From Warburgia ugandensis (taxonomy: Eukaryota > Streptophyta > Magnoliopsida > Canellales > Canellaceae): a DNA stretch of 64,000 nt. Location: assembly GCA_035236585.1 (NCBI GenBank), contig CP141132.1, positions 41,543,880-41,607,879 on the forward strand, written 5' to 3'. Shown one piece after another: positions 35,041-46,512 of this stretch. Every line of letters starts with the position of its first letter. Within the stretch, counting starts at the first letter, position 1. The notes beneath the pieces were generated by a model. It had not been told where the DNA came from, did not search any database, and saw nothing but the letters and a program-made list of their open reading frames with translations. The position numbers and the translations under genes were made by a program.

Positions 35041-37350
35041 TGTCCCAAGCAAAACATGCTAAAATTTATTTTTCAAAAGCTGATACAATGTGCCACTTTC
35101 ATAGCTACTCACGATTGCATTTAGCACATGTAGCAAACCCTTGAACCCCTAAGTTACACCTAGTGGACGAGTTAGGCCTTGTGAGGGTTTGTAGTGAATA
35201 CACTCACAAAATTCAATAAAGTTGAGTTCCCTACTTTATCTCAAAGAATCCTCATTCATTAGCAATCTACTTGTTTTTCACAACCTAATGAATATGATTG
35301 AACATTTTACACATCATAGACATATTAAAGACATTTTATTTGAATTATTTCTCAAAGTTCATGTGTGTGTATAGCCATATAAATCTTTAATTCTTCCATT
35401 GGAAATATGTCTTGACCTCAAATCCTCATAGGTGTACTCTCAAATAAGGGCTTAAACATATTTCTCTCATTATGTGACCGAATCCAATAAGCTAATGGTT
35501 CACATAAATCTTTTAAATGCTCATGAGACAAAGGAAAGGGATCCCTAAGAGTGAATGTTATCCCCAAGAATATTAGGGGTCTTTTACCTTAATTCCTTCT
35601 TTTTATCTCCTTTTTAAGGCTATGTTCCACCTAAGATCCATAGGTCTTTAACTAGGATGAAAAGTAGGCTTAGGACCAGTTCAAAAAAAAAGGTATAAGG
35701 ATTTCAATAGCTCAAAATTGAGTAGAGGTCTTATTTTTTTATTGTTGGACAATTCATCATTGACTTTAAAGTGATTTTCCTCTATATTCTTGTCTTTCAA
35801 TTTTTCTCTTCTTTTTCAGGTATTTCTTCTTTTCATTTTTCTTTTTCTATTGGTTGCTTTGGAAGAAAGGCTACTAATTATTATTTTTTCATTGCATTGA
35901 GTTTTTGTCCTCTTTTTGAATTTTTCTACTAATTCTACTCATTTTGAAAATGGGTAATTGTTATTTATTTGTCTGGTTTTATTTTGGGTTAAGGAGAGTG
36001 GGGTTAAGAAGGAAAAGGCTTAATAATAGGCTCAAGGGGCTAACTAGTGGTATTAGGGTGGGATTTATATATCTAAGCTGAGTGAGGATGGCCTATATCA
36101 TTTTCTAGGTTTCCTAAATCTTATCAGATTTAATAAATTTTGTGGAAATAAAGCTATTACTCTTATTTATTCTTGATGTTGAACCAAAAATAGGATAACA
36201 TTATTACACTAATTTATATATGCTGAATGAAATGTGGAATTATTTATAACTCTCTAAAAAAAGATAGTCCCTAAACTCACTAGGTTATTGGTCTCTATTG
36301 ATTTTCCTCAAGGTCTCTAAATCATACCTCTATTAGTCCTGACTATGTGCTGTGTGTAAATGGTTCCTGAGAATTAACTTTCATGAAATGTTTCAATACA
36401 TGAATAATATCTAAAACTAATCATGTGCATTCCTATTAAGAGATGAAAACATTAGAAATACTGCCTTGTACAAAATTTGCACTGATAACACTACCTACCC
36501 AACCAATGGCTTAACTTTGAATTGGATGGGTGTTGTAAAGTAAAATGTTGAATGGTTCACATTCAAATATCAAGTTCCACTGAAATAACCAGGAAGCAAT
36601 CCCAGTAGTATTTCCTCTAATTAGCTTCTTTTATGAAATGATTCCATGCTGGAACTTAATATTAGCCCTTCTTAACTATTTAGTTAAGGCTTCAGTAATA
36701 AAGTTGACAGGTATGACCACCATTTGCATGGATCTAGTATTGACACTATTGTCACTAAAAGTCTAATTGGAAGTTTCAGTAAAAGATAAGTGACAACAAG
36801 CATAAATTAAAGAATGGTAAAGCACGCACCTGCTGGATCAGCAGGAGTGCTTGTAATGAATTGAAGACTTGGGATTGCCAAACAACTACCCAATCTTATT
36901 TATCCTACCCATACTTCCTGGTACAACAATTAATGATGTCATTGACCATATAGAATAGAAAAATTTCCCATGTATCAGGTCGTGCTTTGACTTTGATTTT
37001 GTGTAAAACACCAAGGTACACCCGGCTAGACCAGCAAGGGTACACTTAGACACATTTGTTAAAAAGGAAGTTGTCGAATACAAGGACTTGTAGATGAGTT
37101 CGACCACGATCTTCAGAAAAAGATAAAAATCTAAAGCATCCCCAACCAAGAAGAAATAATAATAATAATAAAAATCTAAGTGACACCTGCATGATAATGT
37201 CTGTATGAGAGTGGAATCTCGAACCTGGTACATGTAACGTAAGTGCCACTCCTTGCTCATCTTGTTTGCATTTTAGTCGAACAATATACGTCATGGAATC
37301 AAAACCTTAGGATGAATGTTTAGAAGAAATCTGTAAGGGGATGGACCCTA
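35041..37350. other. Anonymous AT-rich DNA, no gene recognised
   Basis: T-rich and A-rich non-coding sequence with no satellite and no LTR terminus. The start may be the remainder of the dispersed repeat. A minus-strand open frame at 36,886-37,260 contains a Tyr/Phe run encoded by an AATAAT microsatellite (about 37,155-37,172) and matches nothing I know. The left limit of the old LTR H1 must lie somewhere to the right of here, but I could not place it. Confidence 0.5.
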
Positions 37351-37389
37351 TTCAATATTCCTTTAGTGATTCTCATTCATAGTTATTTT

Positions 37390-38200
37390 TTTTTATAATA
37401 GTAGAGCATGTGATGAGTTCCAGATTTTGGCTAGTGAAACGAGTAACTTACTTAATGTAAGTTCAAGTCATGATTCAGTCTTTGAAACTACTAAAAGTTA
37501 AGCACCTATGAGGACATTTGATACATCCAATGTTTGAAGATATGGAAATGAACCTAAACTGTTGGTAGGTCAGAACAGTGGTGAAGATCTGATTGTTACT
37601 AGACCTTAGAACATTGTTGCTCAGAGTGGCTTCCTTTCATCTAATAAACAAGTACCATCTGATCTGAGGCGAACCTCCTCTAGACAATATGAAGAGAAGA
37701 GGGGACTAAAGTGTTATGAGGATAACATATCATGCAGTACTGGAATTAATCATGCAAACATTTCAGCAAATGATCTTAATGTTGTTAGGACAGAAAGAAT
37801 ATCTCCTACAGATTTGATTTAATAGAGAGGGTTTGTAAGGCAGTTCACACTCAAACAAGTACTGCTTGGATAGCCAATTCTAGTTATGAGATAGTAAAGA
37901 GCAGTATGATCCCAAGTACATCTATTGGAGATGCCAAGGATCTTGAAGAAAGTTCAAGTTTTCAACTCTTGGGAGAACCTTCTCCCTGTTTTGTGGAGTG
38001 TGTGGAGTCCTCATTGACAAGACAAGTAACAACTAATGAAACAGATGGTTATAAATCTGTTATAGTTAGCTCTTATAATGTTCTTATTAATACTACAAAT
38101 GGCAACAACATTCATGCCAGAATTAGTTCCCCAATGAAAATCTATCCATGCTTGGAAATAGAAAATGACATGCATTGTGAGAATCCTCCACTGATGTCTA
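37390..38200 (+). pseudogene. Unidentified Ser-rich gene-derived fragment
   Basis: Protein-like reading with only scattered stops over about 800 bp. Segments include DEFQILASETSNLLN near 37,420, LLVGQNSGEDLIV near 37,560, SSRQYEEKRGLKCYEDN near 37,685, and a clean frame from 37,906 (MIPSTSIGDAKDLEESSSF...) running to 38,223. Composition is Ser/Asn/Glu-rich with no transmembrane segments, like an intrinsically disordered part of a plant regulatory protein. I do not recognise the family. It lies directly upstream of a NIPA fragment and inside the same LTR-like context, so it is probably another piece of captured host sequence. Confidence 0.45.
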
Positions 38201-38202
38201 TG

Positions 38203-38398
38203 AAATCTTCAAACACATATTAGTTTACTTGGGCATCTGTTCTTTGATGTATTCACTAACAGTTGTCAACATAAAAGCCATTGGTATTGCAATAAAGCTT
38301 GCAATAGAGGAAATAAGGTAAGTTTCTTATCGTAAAACATGTTTTGTTCTTTTTGTTGCTATAGCAGTTGTGTGCATTCTAACTCAATTGAATTACCT
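38203..38398 (+). pseudogene. Fragment of NIPA-type magnesium transporter
   Basis: In one continuous frame with a single stop, the translation carries HILVYLGICSLM, then KAIGIAIKLAIEE, then VCILTQLNYLN. These correspond to two neighbouring conserved membrane segments of plant NIPA proteins (DUF803 family), where the equivalents are VY.GICSL.GS, KA.G...KLTFEG and VC..TQMNYLN. NIPA proteins are membrane proteins proposed to transport Mg2+. Only about 65 of some 330 residues are present; both ends are truncated. The stop follows the EEIR segment. No intron interrupts the homology, so a cDNA origin is possible. It ends about 30 bp before the LTR segment shared with the giant LTRs, so it sits as cargo inside the old LTR H1. 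Confidence 0.75.
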
Positions 38399-38419
38399 AA
38401 ATAATATTGAAGTGCATGT

Positions 38420-39255
38420 TCGATCGTGGAAAAGAAGGAGATTAAAGTTAGTGGAATTGAAGAACGTGTCACATGAGGTAGATGGAAATTTAAGAAGCAT
38501 GACTAAATAATAAGATTCATGTTCTAAACATGATCTTATTTCTTATTATGAAAGTTACAACATTGAAATAGTATAATTGTCATTGAATAATGCTGTAAAT
38601 TGTGAATGATGAAAATTAGTTAATTAAAATGATGTCATGCTTAATGTGCACCTACTATTTGACAAACATGATTAAGACTTGTGCATCTTATATGATTGTG
38701 AAATTATGTTTATGGTACATGGGTACCATGTTAGTATTTGTGATGTATGAGTCTAGGTTTATAGGGCACATCCTTGGTGGATTGTCACCTAATAAGTGAG
38801 GATGTTATTCTTGTTATGAAATATGTGAGTAGGCAATTTGCTTGCTATTATGATTATCTTACATTTGGGCATGGAGGCTTGAGAGTTTTGTTTTAGATAG
38901 GCATATGCCTGGGGATGTTATGCTAGGATTGTTATGAGGGTTTGGCCACTTGCTATCCAAAATTTATGATATGATGGATACTTTGCCCTAGGTGTGGCTA
39001 AAAGTCAGGTAAGGCAATTATGGGAAGGTCCTACTATGAAAGTCATGTCTCCCCATATGGACAGTGACATTGTTTTTCTGCCGTTGTATTAACGGTATAT
39101 AGAGGCACACATCTAGGCTCACTGCTATGGATTAGTGTTGCGATGCATAGTTGTCCTTATGTTTGATGCACTATGGTGCTTATATTATAGCATTATGAGA
39201 TGCCTTATATGATGTAGCATGATGATATGCCTTATATTGTTTTCCCAACAGTGGT
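38420..39255 (+). mobile_element. Old giant LTR H1, first piece
   Basis: Homologous to the part of the 43.9-kb LTR that follows its kinase cargo. Shared landmarks are CACATGAGGTAGATGG (cf. 46,695), CTAAACATGATCTTATT, TGGTACATGGGTACCAT, CACCTAATAAGTGAGGAT, and ATGCACTATGGTGCTTATATT. It stops at 39,255, where an antisense LTR is inserted, and resumes at 43,552. Confidence 0.82.
39251..39255. repeat. Solo-LTR target duplication, left (partner 43,552-43,556)
   Basis: GTGGT on the left, GTGGC on the right; four of five identical with one transition. The related LTR at 57.64 kb reads ATGGCTGGAGG without an insertion. Confidence 0.75.
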
Positions 39256-42200
39256 TGTGATGCCCCGGGTTTTTGTAACACATTTTGTAATACATTTTCA
39301 AAGGCAGGGCCCTTAGTAGTAGAAATTTTTTGCAAAACAAAGTAGTGGAAATTCTTTTTTTTAGAACTTGTTTTGAAAAACCCAAGCCATCACTTCATAC
39401 ATAACACAAGTAAAATTTCTATATAAGATAAAATTCCATTGAAGGAATATATTTTTATTAAATTCTAGAATCCATCCAGTGGTTCATAGTACAGCAAAAT
39501 CCATTACAATACATGTCCAAATTACATAATCCAAAACTCAAAGTTCACCATACAATGAAACTCTCATTACAATACAATACTCTCAAACAAAACAAAATAC
39601 ATGTCTTCAAGAAGCATAATACTTAACAGCATAATTCTAATACTTCATAATCCCATTATCCATAAACATACTCATGTATCTAGCTCTTTAATTTGTAATA
39701 TATACATCCATATACATACATACTATACATGGATAAATCTGTCAAATTTATGAAAGTAGTCAAATATCATTCCCAACTAAGCTAATCAATTCTCCCCACT
39801 ATGAGAAATTAGTATTTTAGCTAGTCCTATATTGGAAATTTCCCTTCTTGGGAAATACTGGTAATATACAATTACTTGACACTTCATCATGCCAAAACAT
39901 AAGGCATTTCACTATGTCGACATCATATGCATCATAGTGCAAAATAATCAAAGGACTACCATGCTGCAGTCTGATCCATACCAGCGTGCTCGAATAACTG
40001 CCCTGTTCACCACTGATACCACAATGGAAAATATTGTGTCACTGCCCATATGGGGAGATAGGACTTTCACACTGGTGGCCTTCTCATAATTGCCCCACCT
40101 GACTTTTAGCCTCTCATAGGGCAAGGTATCATCAAATCATTAAATTTCAGGAAGCGGGTAGCCAAACCCTCATAACTCCCTTAGCATAGCATCCCCTTGG
40201 CTTATGCCTATTAAAACAAAACCACAAGCCTCCGTGCTTGTATGTAAAATAGGTTTCATATGTATCAGACAATCTGTCTATTTACTTAGGGCTGGAATAT
40301 CTTCTAGTTTCCTATTCACTTGGAGTCTAGTCCTCAATTCTAACTTAACCATTTCATATGTGTTTGGTTGGATCATAAGAGTTTTAGGGGATTTAATACA
40401 AGTATTAACATTACACTTGTCAACATAAGGTCATGGGTTCAATCATGTACATCCCATGTAAATGCATTCATCAAATCCTCTTACCTTGAAGTAGTGATCC
40501 ATCTCTCCAAATCTTCTAGGATCCTAACTGACATATGTAATATGTACATCCATAAATACTGTCAATATATAAAAAATCTAAACAATCCTATTGATCACTA
40601 GATCTGATGGTTAGAATGATCTTTAAATCTTTCAGATCTAAGTATTTTCTATCTCTAAGTCTTTGTGTGTCTATCTCCTTAATCTTGATCTTTCATAGAT
40701 CCTTTGATCAACAATCTATACTTGTTGATAAAGATCAAGGGCCTAGATCTTCTATCATCTAATTCTTCTTTGATCTAAGTTCAGTTATTTGATCATCCCT
40801 AAAGAGGATGACCCTAGCTCTTTTCCTTGAATCATCTTTGATGAAGGGTTTGGATTATCTAATCTAAAGTTCTAGATTTGATCTATAGCATACATACTAA
40901 TAAACATGCATACTAAGTACAATACAATGTTCTTATTCTTATTGTTCTTGATCATTTAAGATCTAATGGATCTTATTTGATCATCCTTATCTTACTTACA
41001 ATTTTTATTAGGGTTAGATAATTTACTAACCTTTTATGCTCTTATTATCATTATTCAACTAATTAATGTTTTACTGGTTGAAGGTAACTTATTTCAGCCT
41101 AAGTCTACACTACTCCTCTTATTTCCAATTGGCCAAGGCTTACTAGTTGAATGGGTGAACACAAAGTAGTTACTTCAATCCTCATGTAAGAAGGCGTTTA
41201 GACCTCACAAATGTCAACGGAAGGTAAGGGAAGAGCGAGGCTCTATTAAACAACCCCTTTTACACTAACATGTTTCCTATGTAACTTACTTAATGAAATA
41301 AAAATATACTTAAACTAGCATGCCCCTAAGTTATCAAATACATAAAATTTTACTACTAATCTAATGGAATCATGTTTAAACTTCAAATATAAACTAACAT
41401 GGCCTTAAGATAATTAAATCTATCAACCTAATATAACAATCTAATCACATAGCATGCTAAAATCTAAAGTTATACTAGCATGCTTTATAACATAATTCAC
41501 ATTTAAACTACTATTATTAAATTTAAAAAATGAAACTAATTGCATTAGTATTTTTAGAAAACTTTCCTTATGATCCAATCATTAGATCTTAGATATTTTT
41601 CTTTTAATCAAATATTTTAATTACATTTAGGGTTTTTACTTCATTAAGGTCCAAAGATCATATTTCTTTGTTTTTTTCATAATTAATCCATGATCTCCAT
41701 GAATTACATCATATTATCCCTCATTCAATCCATCCCAAAGGTTTGATCACACTTGATCTTATTGATCAAGTGGGTCCCTTTGCATATTTAGGGTTTTTCT
41801 ACTATAAAGGGTAGATCCCTCATTTTATACTAGATCTGTAAAAATAAATAGTGAATATTACTTAATTTCAATATTATATCATCATTAAAATAGATCCCCA
41901 AGATTTGATCATCTCAAATCTCGAAGATCTTGAAAGTTGGAAACTTATTTCATAAATACAGAAAGTTTCATAAGAAATTTTCTAAATTTTATGATTTAAA
42001 AGAAAATAGATGAAATAAGATTTCCATAACTTTTTTTCGATCTCAATTTAGAGGTCATATGACTCCTTAATTGAGATTTGAAGTTCACAGTCGTTCTAGG
42101 GTCCAAATTTGATCTGGGGCATCAAATGGACTGCCTAGATTCATTCACGAGAATGGGCTAAGTAGAATTATTTACTTGGCAATAGTCGAGGTGGATAGTC

Positions 42201-43551
42201 TAAGCGCGATTTAGTCACGCATGTGCTTGTCACCAGAGCTTTCGCGTAGTCATCCCGCCAAGATGACATCGCAAGCGTACGAACGACATGTTTCCATGCT
42301 GCATTCGAAAATCCAATCCGATTGGGAGATCGAACAGTCCGTTTGGACTATCCAATAAATCCCACTATAACTAGGGGACTTAAATGTTATGAAATTTCTT
42401 GAAATTTCTAAACTAGGGGTTTTGAACCATTCTATATCGATTGGAAGGATCAGATTTTCCATCTTAGTCCTCCATCATCTAGAATTAAAGGATATGATCC
42501 TTATTTATTTTTAAAAATTTTAACCCAAACCTAATTATAGAAAAATAAAAATTTTATAAAACAACAATAAATAGGTTTAGGAAGTAGTTTCACCTACCTG
42601 ATTGGAGAAACATCTTAGATTTGATGCCCAAATTGAGCAAAATACTCGTTGATGATAATATAGCCCAATAATTCCTCATTCTATGATTTTCTATTGATTT
42701 CGCCGTTGGATATTGAAATTGATTTGAGGGTTTTGTAGATAAGGTAGTCTAAGACAATTTGGATGGTGGGATTTGTAGATTTGATTTGAAACAGAGTGCC
42801 TAATTGAATTTAGGTCTCTTATTCCAATTTAGAGAGATGAGAGAGAAAGTGAAAGAAAAGGGAGTTTTGGAATTTTGGAAAGGGATCTATGTATGTTTTT
42901 GTAGGGGAAGCAAGATAATTTTTTGAAAAATTTTATGAATATTTTTAGGGGATTTTGGGGGGTGTATTTATAGGCATTTTGGGTGTTTTTCATGATTATG
43001 TGTAATTATTATGTTTCAATTCTTTTAAATATTTAATTAACATTGAATCCTCCACTACCACCACCTTCTCCACTAGCATCTGGTAGTGGTTTGACCACTC
43101 ATTACATGTTTTTTGGCCGTTGGATTCTTTTGTGGGCCCTTTGTAGGCCCCACAGGGGTGTGAAAGGACCATTTTGCCCTTTTATGGAGAAAATTTCATT
43201 TTATTCTTCTGAACTCAAAATTGAGCATACTTAGTGGCGTTAAATTCATATTTCTGAGTACATCACGAATATTGAGGTCTTAGTTTTTGGATATGGGTAA
43301 AATTATCATTTTATCCTTTTATTTAGAAAATGTAGAAAATAAGGATTTTTCATTCGAATTCAAAATTTGTCATGCTTATAGTCATTCTAAAGGGTCCGTT
43401 GAGTATGTTTTCAATTATCCATGTCTTATACTTTGATTGTACTTCTGTGAGAAGTGCATTTTTAATAACCTTAATATTCTAGCCCAAATTTTCTGAAAAC
43501 TCAAACTTTATTGATCTTCTCATTCAATTTACAAAAATTAGGATTATTATA
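39256..43551 (-). mobile_element. Antisense solo LTR, 4.3 kb
   Basis: Begins TGTGATGCCCCGGGTTTTTG on the plus strand and ends AGGATTATTATA. In the element's direction it therefore starts TATAATAATCC (canonical TG mutated to TA) and ends CCCGGGGCATCACA, the family's terminal pattern. Its interior (39,960-40,130) is the reverse complement of an LTR block also found at 57.15-57.3 kb (CCCCATATGGGSAG). No primer site or interior region is present and a target duplication flanks it, so it is a solo LTR left by LTR-LTR recombination. The 40.5-42.9 kb part is GATCT-rich and holds no gene I recognise, although it occupies the position where the other LTRs carry gene cargo. Confidence 0.8.
42965..42972 (-). 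promoter_or_regulatory. TATA box of the antisense solo LTR
   Basis: The minus strand reads CCTATAAATACACC, a textbook plant TATA box, about 580 bp from the LTR start and followed by a C/T-rich leader. Initiation would be expected some 30 bp further, near 42,940 on the minus strand. This is inferred from sequence only. Confidence 0.6.
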
Positions 43552-43884
43552 GTGGCTGGAGGATTGTGGACCCCGTATAGTAGGGGCATGAGGATTATAT
43601 TTATATATCAGCAGAGGCTGGATGACTATGAACCCCACATGATGAGGGGTATGATTCTGAAACTCAGTATAGTCTAGGAATGCAAATTAGATGACATTGA
43701 TTATATTCATAATTTTGTATGTCCTTTAACAATTTTTACATATGTGTATTATTACTATATGAATATGATTTAGGGAGTAGTTTGATAAATGTTTTCATAT
43801 GGGTTAATGAATGGGTAGATTTGTTATACAGAGTATGGTTCATAGAATTGAAGTATTTTATTCTAATGATAAATAATACGTGAA
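43552..43884 (+). mobile_element. Old giant LTR H1, second piece
   Basis: Continues H1 after the solo LTR: GTGGCTGGAGGATTGTGGACCCCG, then GAATGGGTAGATTTGTTATACAGAG. Colinear with 57,645-57,985. It ends at the target site of the 12.6-kb element. Confidence 0.85.
43880..43884. repeat. Target duplication of the 12.6-kb element, left (partner 56,454-56,458)
   Basis: GTGAA on the left and GTAAA on the right. Joining the flanks across the element restores the sequence of the related LTR at 57,961-57,995 (ATAAATAATAATTAAAGATG), which lacks the insertion. Confidence 0.8.
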
Positions 43885-44729
43885 TGTAATAACCCTAAAT
43901 TTTGTGAATACTATTCTGAACGTTATTATGTGAAATTAGAATTTTGGGAGATAATTGGAATTTTTTACCCAAAGAAAATAATTTTATATAGAGATGGAAT
44001 TTGGAGTGGAAACATGAATGTTTGGAGTGTACTTGAAAAGTTTAGTTCAACGACATCAAGAACACTAAAATCGGACAACAGATGAATATCACCCTAAAAA
44101 TTTCACTATTCCACAATCGAGTTATGAGTTTTCAAGGGTTATATCTTTTTATAGAATTATAATTTGGAGATAAAACTGAATCCATTAGATATTACTTAGA
44201 AAATGGAATCTAACGAGCCAAAGAATGTTGAAAACAGAATTCGGATGATAAAGTTATGGGACTTCGAAGTCAGGACTATTTTATTAATTAAAAGTTTAAA
44301 AATAAATAAAGATATTGAGAAATTGAAATTGAAATTATAAAATTTGGATTCTATTAGTCGATACGAATCCAAAGATACTAAGTTTGCTGAAATTAGAAAT
44401 TGGATAAATAAATGATAATTTTCTTACAAAAGGGTAATTTTATAATTTTGCTAAGTGGACCGTCAATGAGCTAAAAACATCATTAGTATGGCTTACCATT
44501 TTGGTTGATTGGCATGACGCTATTCAGAATAGTAAAAACACCATTATAAATCTTAAAAAAAAAAAAAAAACTAACTAAAAGGGTGGCCATGTTTGATAAC
44601 TGGATCCCCTCACTTGGACAGAAACGAATCTCCTTGCCAACCAAACCCAACAGAACCCAAGAATCCGATGAGAAAGGGAAGGTTTTGGGGTTTCAGCTTC
44701 GCAGAAGGATGTTCGTGGTTTATTGAGGA

Positions 44730-44981
44730 TTGCCAATGTTGATTTGCAGCGACGAAGACGAAATAGATGGTCTTCCAATTTCTTCCCTTATCCGCGAAGA
44801 AAGACGCGAGGAAGGAAATCTAAGTGGGAGAATGGGTTGCAGGGGTAGGTTAGCTGATATGCCGGTTGTGGTGGATTCTGAAGAGGAGGGAAATGATCGT
44901 AGAGTTTTGCGGGACGAATTTGATAAGATCCCGATATTCTTCGTCTCTTCAGAGAGGAAGACAGGAAGGAAGCCCAAATGA
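44730..44981 (+). pseudogene. Acidic gene-like fragment, LTR copy A
   Basis: Open frame of 83 codons starting MPMLICSDEDEIDGLPISS, rich in Asp, Glu and Arg. It is preserved with few changes in the other LTR (52,678). The minus strand is also open across the same stretch, so the coding direction is not certain. It does not match a family I know. Base composition is much richer in GC than the surrounding LTR, consistent with captured host exon sequence. Confidence 0.35.
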
Positions 44982-45503
44982 GGGAATGGATTGTAGTGGG
45001 GAATGGTAAACCAGTTTTGGAGGAATTAGAAGATGGAAGTGATTTAAAGGTTTAAGCGGCGACCAAACTAGGGCTGTTCGCCACCTACGCCTGGAAACCC
45101 CCTCTCCACTCTCCTTTATCTTCTTTCTGCTCTCCTCCAACAGACATGGCCCAGCCGATGGCACCAATTTGCGTTCTCTTCCGCCTCTTCTCCTTTACCT
45201 CCTCGCTGCACCAGCGATGCCTAGTCCGCTTGTGCGTTAGAATAAGAAACCCACCTCCATTCTCATCTGATCGTTTTCCCTCTCTTCCTCTTTTCCCTTT
45301 GGCCACCCACCTGCCTTGGCCGGTCACACAAGAGCTTCTCTCTCTCTCTCTCTCTCTGGTCGGTTGCTTGCTGCTTCATCTTGTAAGCTCTTTTTAGGAA
45401 GCTCTTGTGGTGGACCTTCTGAAACATCCCTCCCGTCCAAGAGAGTTTGGTTTCCCGACAACCCATCTCATACGCAGTACAAACAGTTAACACATCCAAC
45501 ATA

Positions 45504-45629
45504 ATGGGTTTCTCGGTGGAGTATTCGGGTTTGATGATAACCCAAGTGATCTATAGGGCGGCCCTAGTTGTGACCTCGGTTGGTTGTTATGGTACCTTCT
45601 TAGTTGTTTGGGCCTGCCCTTGGGCATAG
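45504..45629 (+). pseudogene. Hydrophobic N-terminal fragment with leader, LTR copy A
   Basis: ATG at 45,504 begins MGFSVEYSGLMITQVIYRAA, with a hydrophobic stretch over residues 10-40, and stops after 41 codons. In the other LTR a 4-7 bp difference near 45,583 keeps the frame open to 68 codons. The preceding 440 bp are C/T-rich with a (CT)n run (45,337-45,357), like a plant 5' leader. The start loosely recalls the N-terminus of small plant RING-H2 ligases of the BRH1/RHA1 type (MGFPV.Y), but no RING is present, so this is only a suggestion. Confidence 0.35.
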
Positions 45630-45837
45630 GAAGATCTGAACCTAGCTGCGCCGTCGAGATACTCCTCTATCTCTTCGGGGACGATTTGCGCTTAGCCCCT
45701 TCCTGACCCACTTTGTTTTCTGTTTCTCTTCCCTGAAGTGTTAGATAGGATTGGGGGTGGAATTTATAATCGACACAAACATCCACAAGCAATTGTTTCA
45801 TGAAGCCAGCGGAGTTTTGCCGCACAATCAGCTGAGG

Positions 45838-46512
45838 AATGCAGCAGGTGGAGCTGCCATCGACGCTGTTGATAGAGAGTCAAAGTAGCTTCGTAGGGAT
45901 GGACAACGCGGTGAAGTCGGAGCTGTTTCAAAGATGATTACGATGTCGAAGCAGGTTGGAAGTAGCGATGAGCTTATTGATGGATGGCCCAAGTGGCTTG
46001 TGGATAATGTCCCTAGAGAAGCTCTAGTTGGTTTGGTTCCAAAGAATGTTGAATCGTATGATTAGCTAGATAAGATAGGCCAGGGAACATATAGCAATGT
46101 ATGCAAAGCTCGGGACCGTACTACTGGCAAGACCGTTGTTCGGAAGAAGGTTCGCTTTGACACCTCCGAATCTTAGAACGTGAGGTGTACGGCTCGAGAG
46201 ATAATGATATTGCAGAAGTTGGATCATCCCAATATTGTCAAACACGAAGGTCGAGCGACATCAAGAATGCAGTATAGTCTTTACTTAGTTTTTGACTGCA
46301 TGCAAACAGATTTGGTAAAAATCATTTGTCGCGCTGATGTAAGGCTCTCTTAACCACAGGTCAAGTGCTATATGCAACAGATGCTTGCAGGACTTCAACA
46401 TCATCATGAGAGGGGGATCTTACATAGTGATATTAAGGGATCCAATTTGTTGATTAATAAACATGGAATGCTAATGATTTTAGATTTTGGCCGAGCTTCC
46501 AATTCAAGCTAG
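45838..46512 (+). pseudogene. Captured CDK-like Ser/Thr kinase fragment, LTR copy A
   Basis: One continuous frame of 224 codons with four internal stops. It carries DELIDGWPKWL and an ESYD.LDKIGQGTYSNV glycine loop, KKVRFD with the ATP lysine, the REIMILQKLDHPN helix, PQVKCYMQQMLAGLQH, then HSDIKGSNLL and DFG. This order and wording match the plant CDKC/IBS1-like kinases (the At1g54610 and At1g18670 group). The catalytic HRD has become HSD, the residue before PQVKCY is a stop, and the frame ends just after DFG. The activation segment and C-lobe are absent, so it cannot be an active kinase. No intron interrupts the homology, which suggests capture from a spliced transcript. Confidence 0.88.

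Noticed and set aside
36886-37260. Minus-strand frame of 124 codons with a Tyr/Phe run
   Set aside because: The run comes from an AATAAT microsatellite and the rest matches no family; no conserved copy elsewhere in the window.
38310-38376. Possible intron after the NIPA KLAIEEIR segment (GTAAGT donor, CTATAG acceptor)
   Set aside because: The NIPA-like reading continues in the same frame through this stretch into VCILTQLNYLN with only one stop and nearly the expected spacing, so read-through explains it better than an intron.
42250-42462. Minus-strand frame of 70 codons in the solo LTR
   Set aside because: Isolated, unrecognised and without a second copy to test conservation; it could be cargo but the evidence is too thin.
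44949-45502. Minus-strand Arg/Lys-rich frames opposite the C/T-rich leader
   Set aside because: Mirror of the pyrimidine-rich leader and the (CT)n run; the plus-strand reading has the better gene-like order leading to the kinase.
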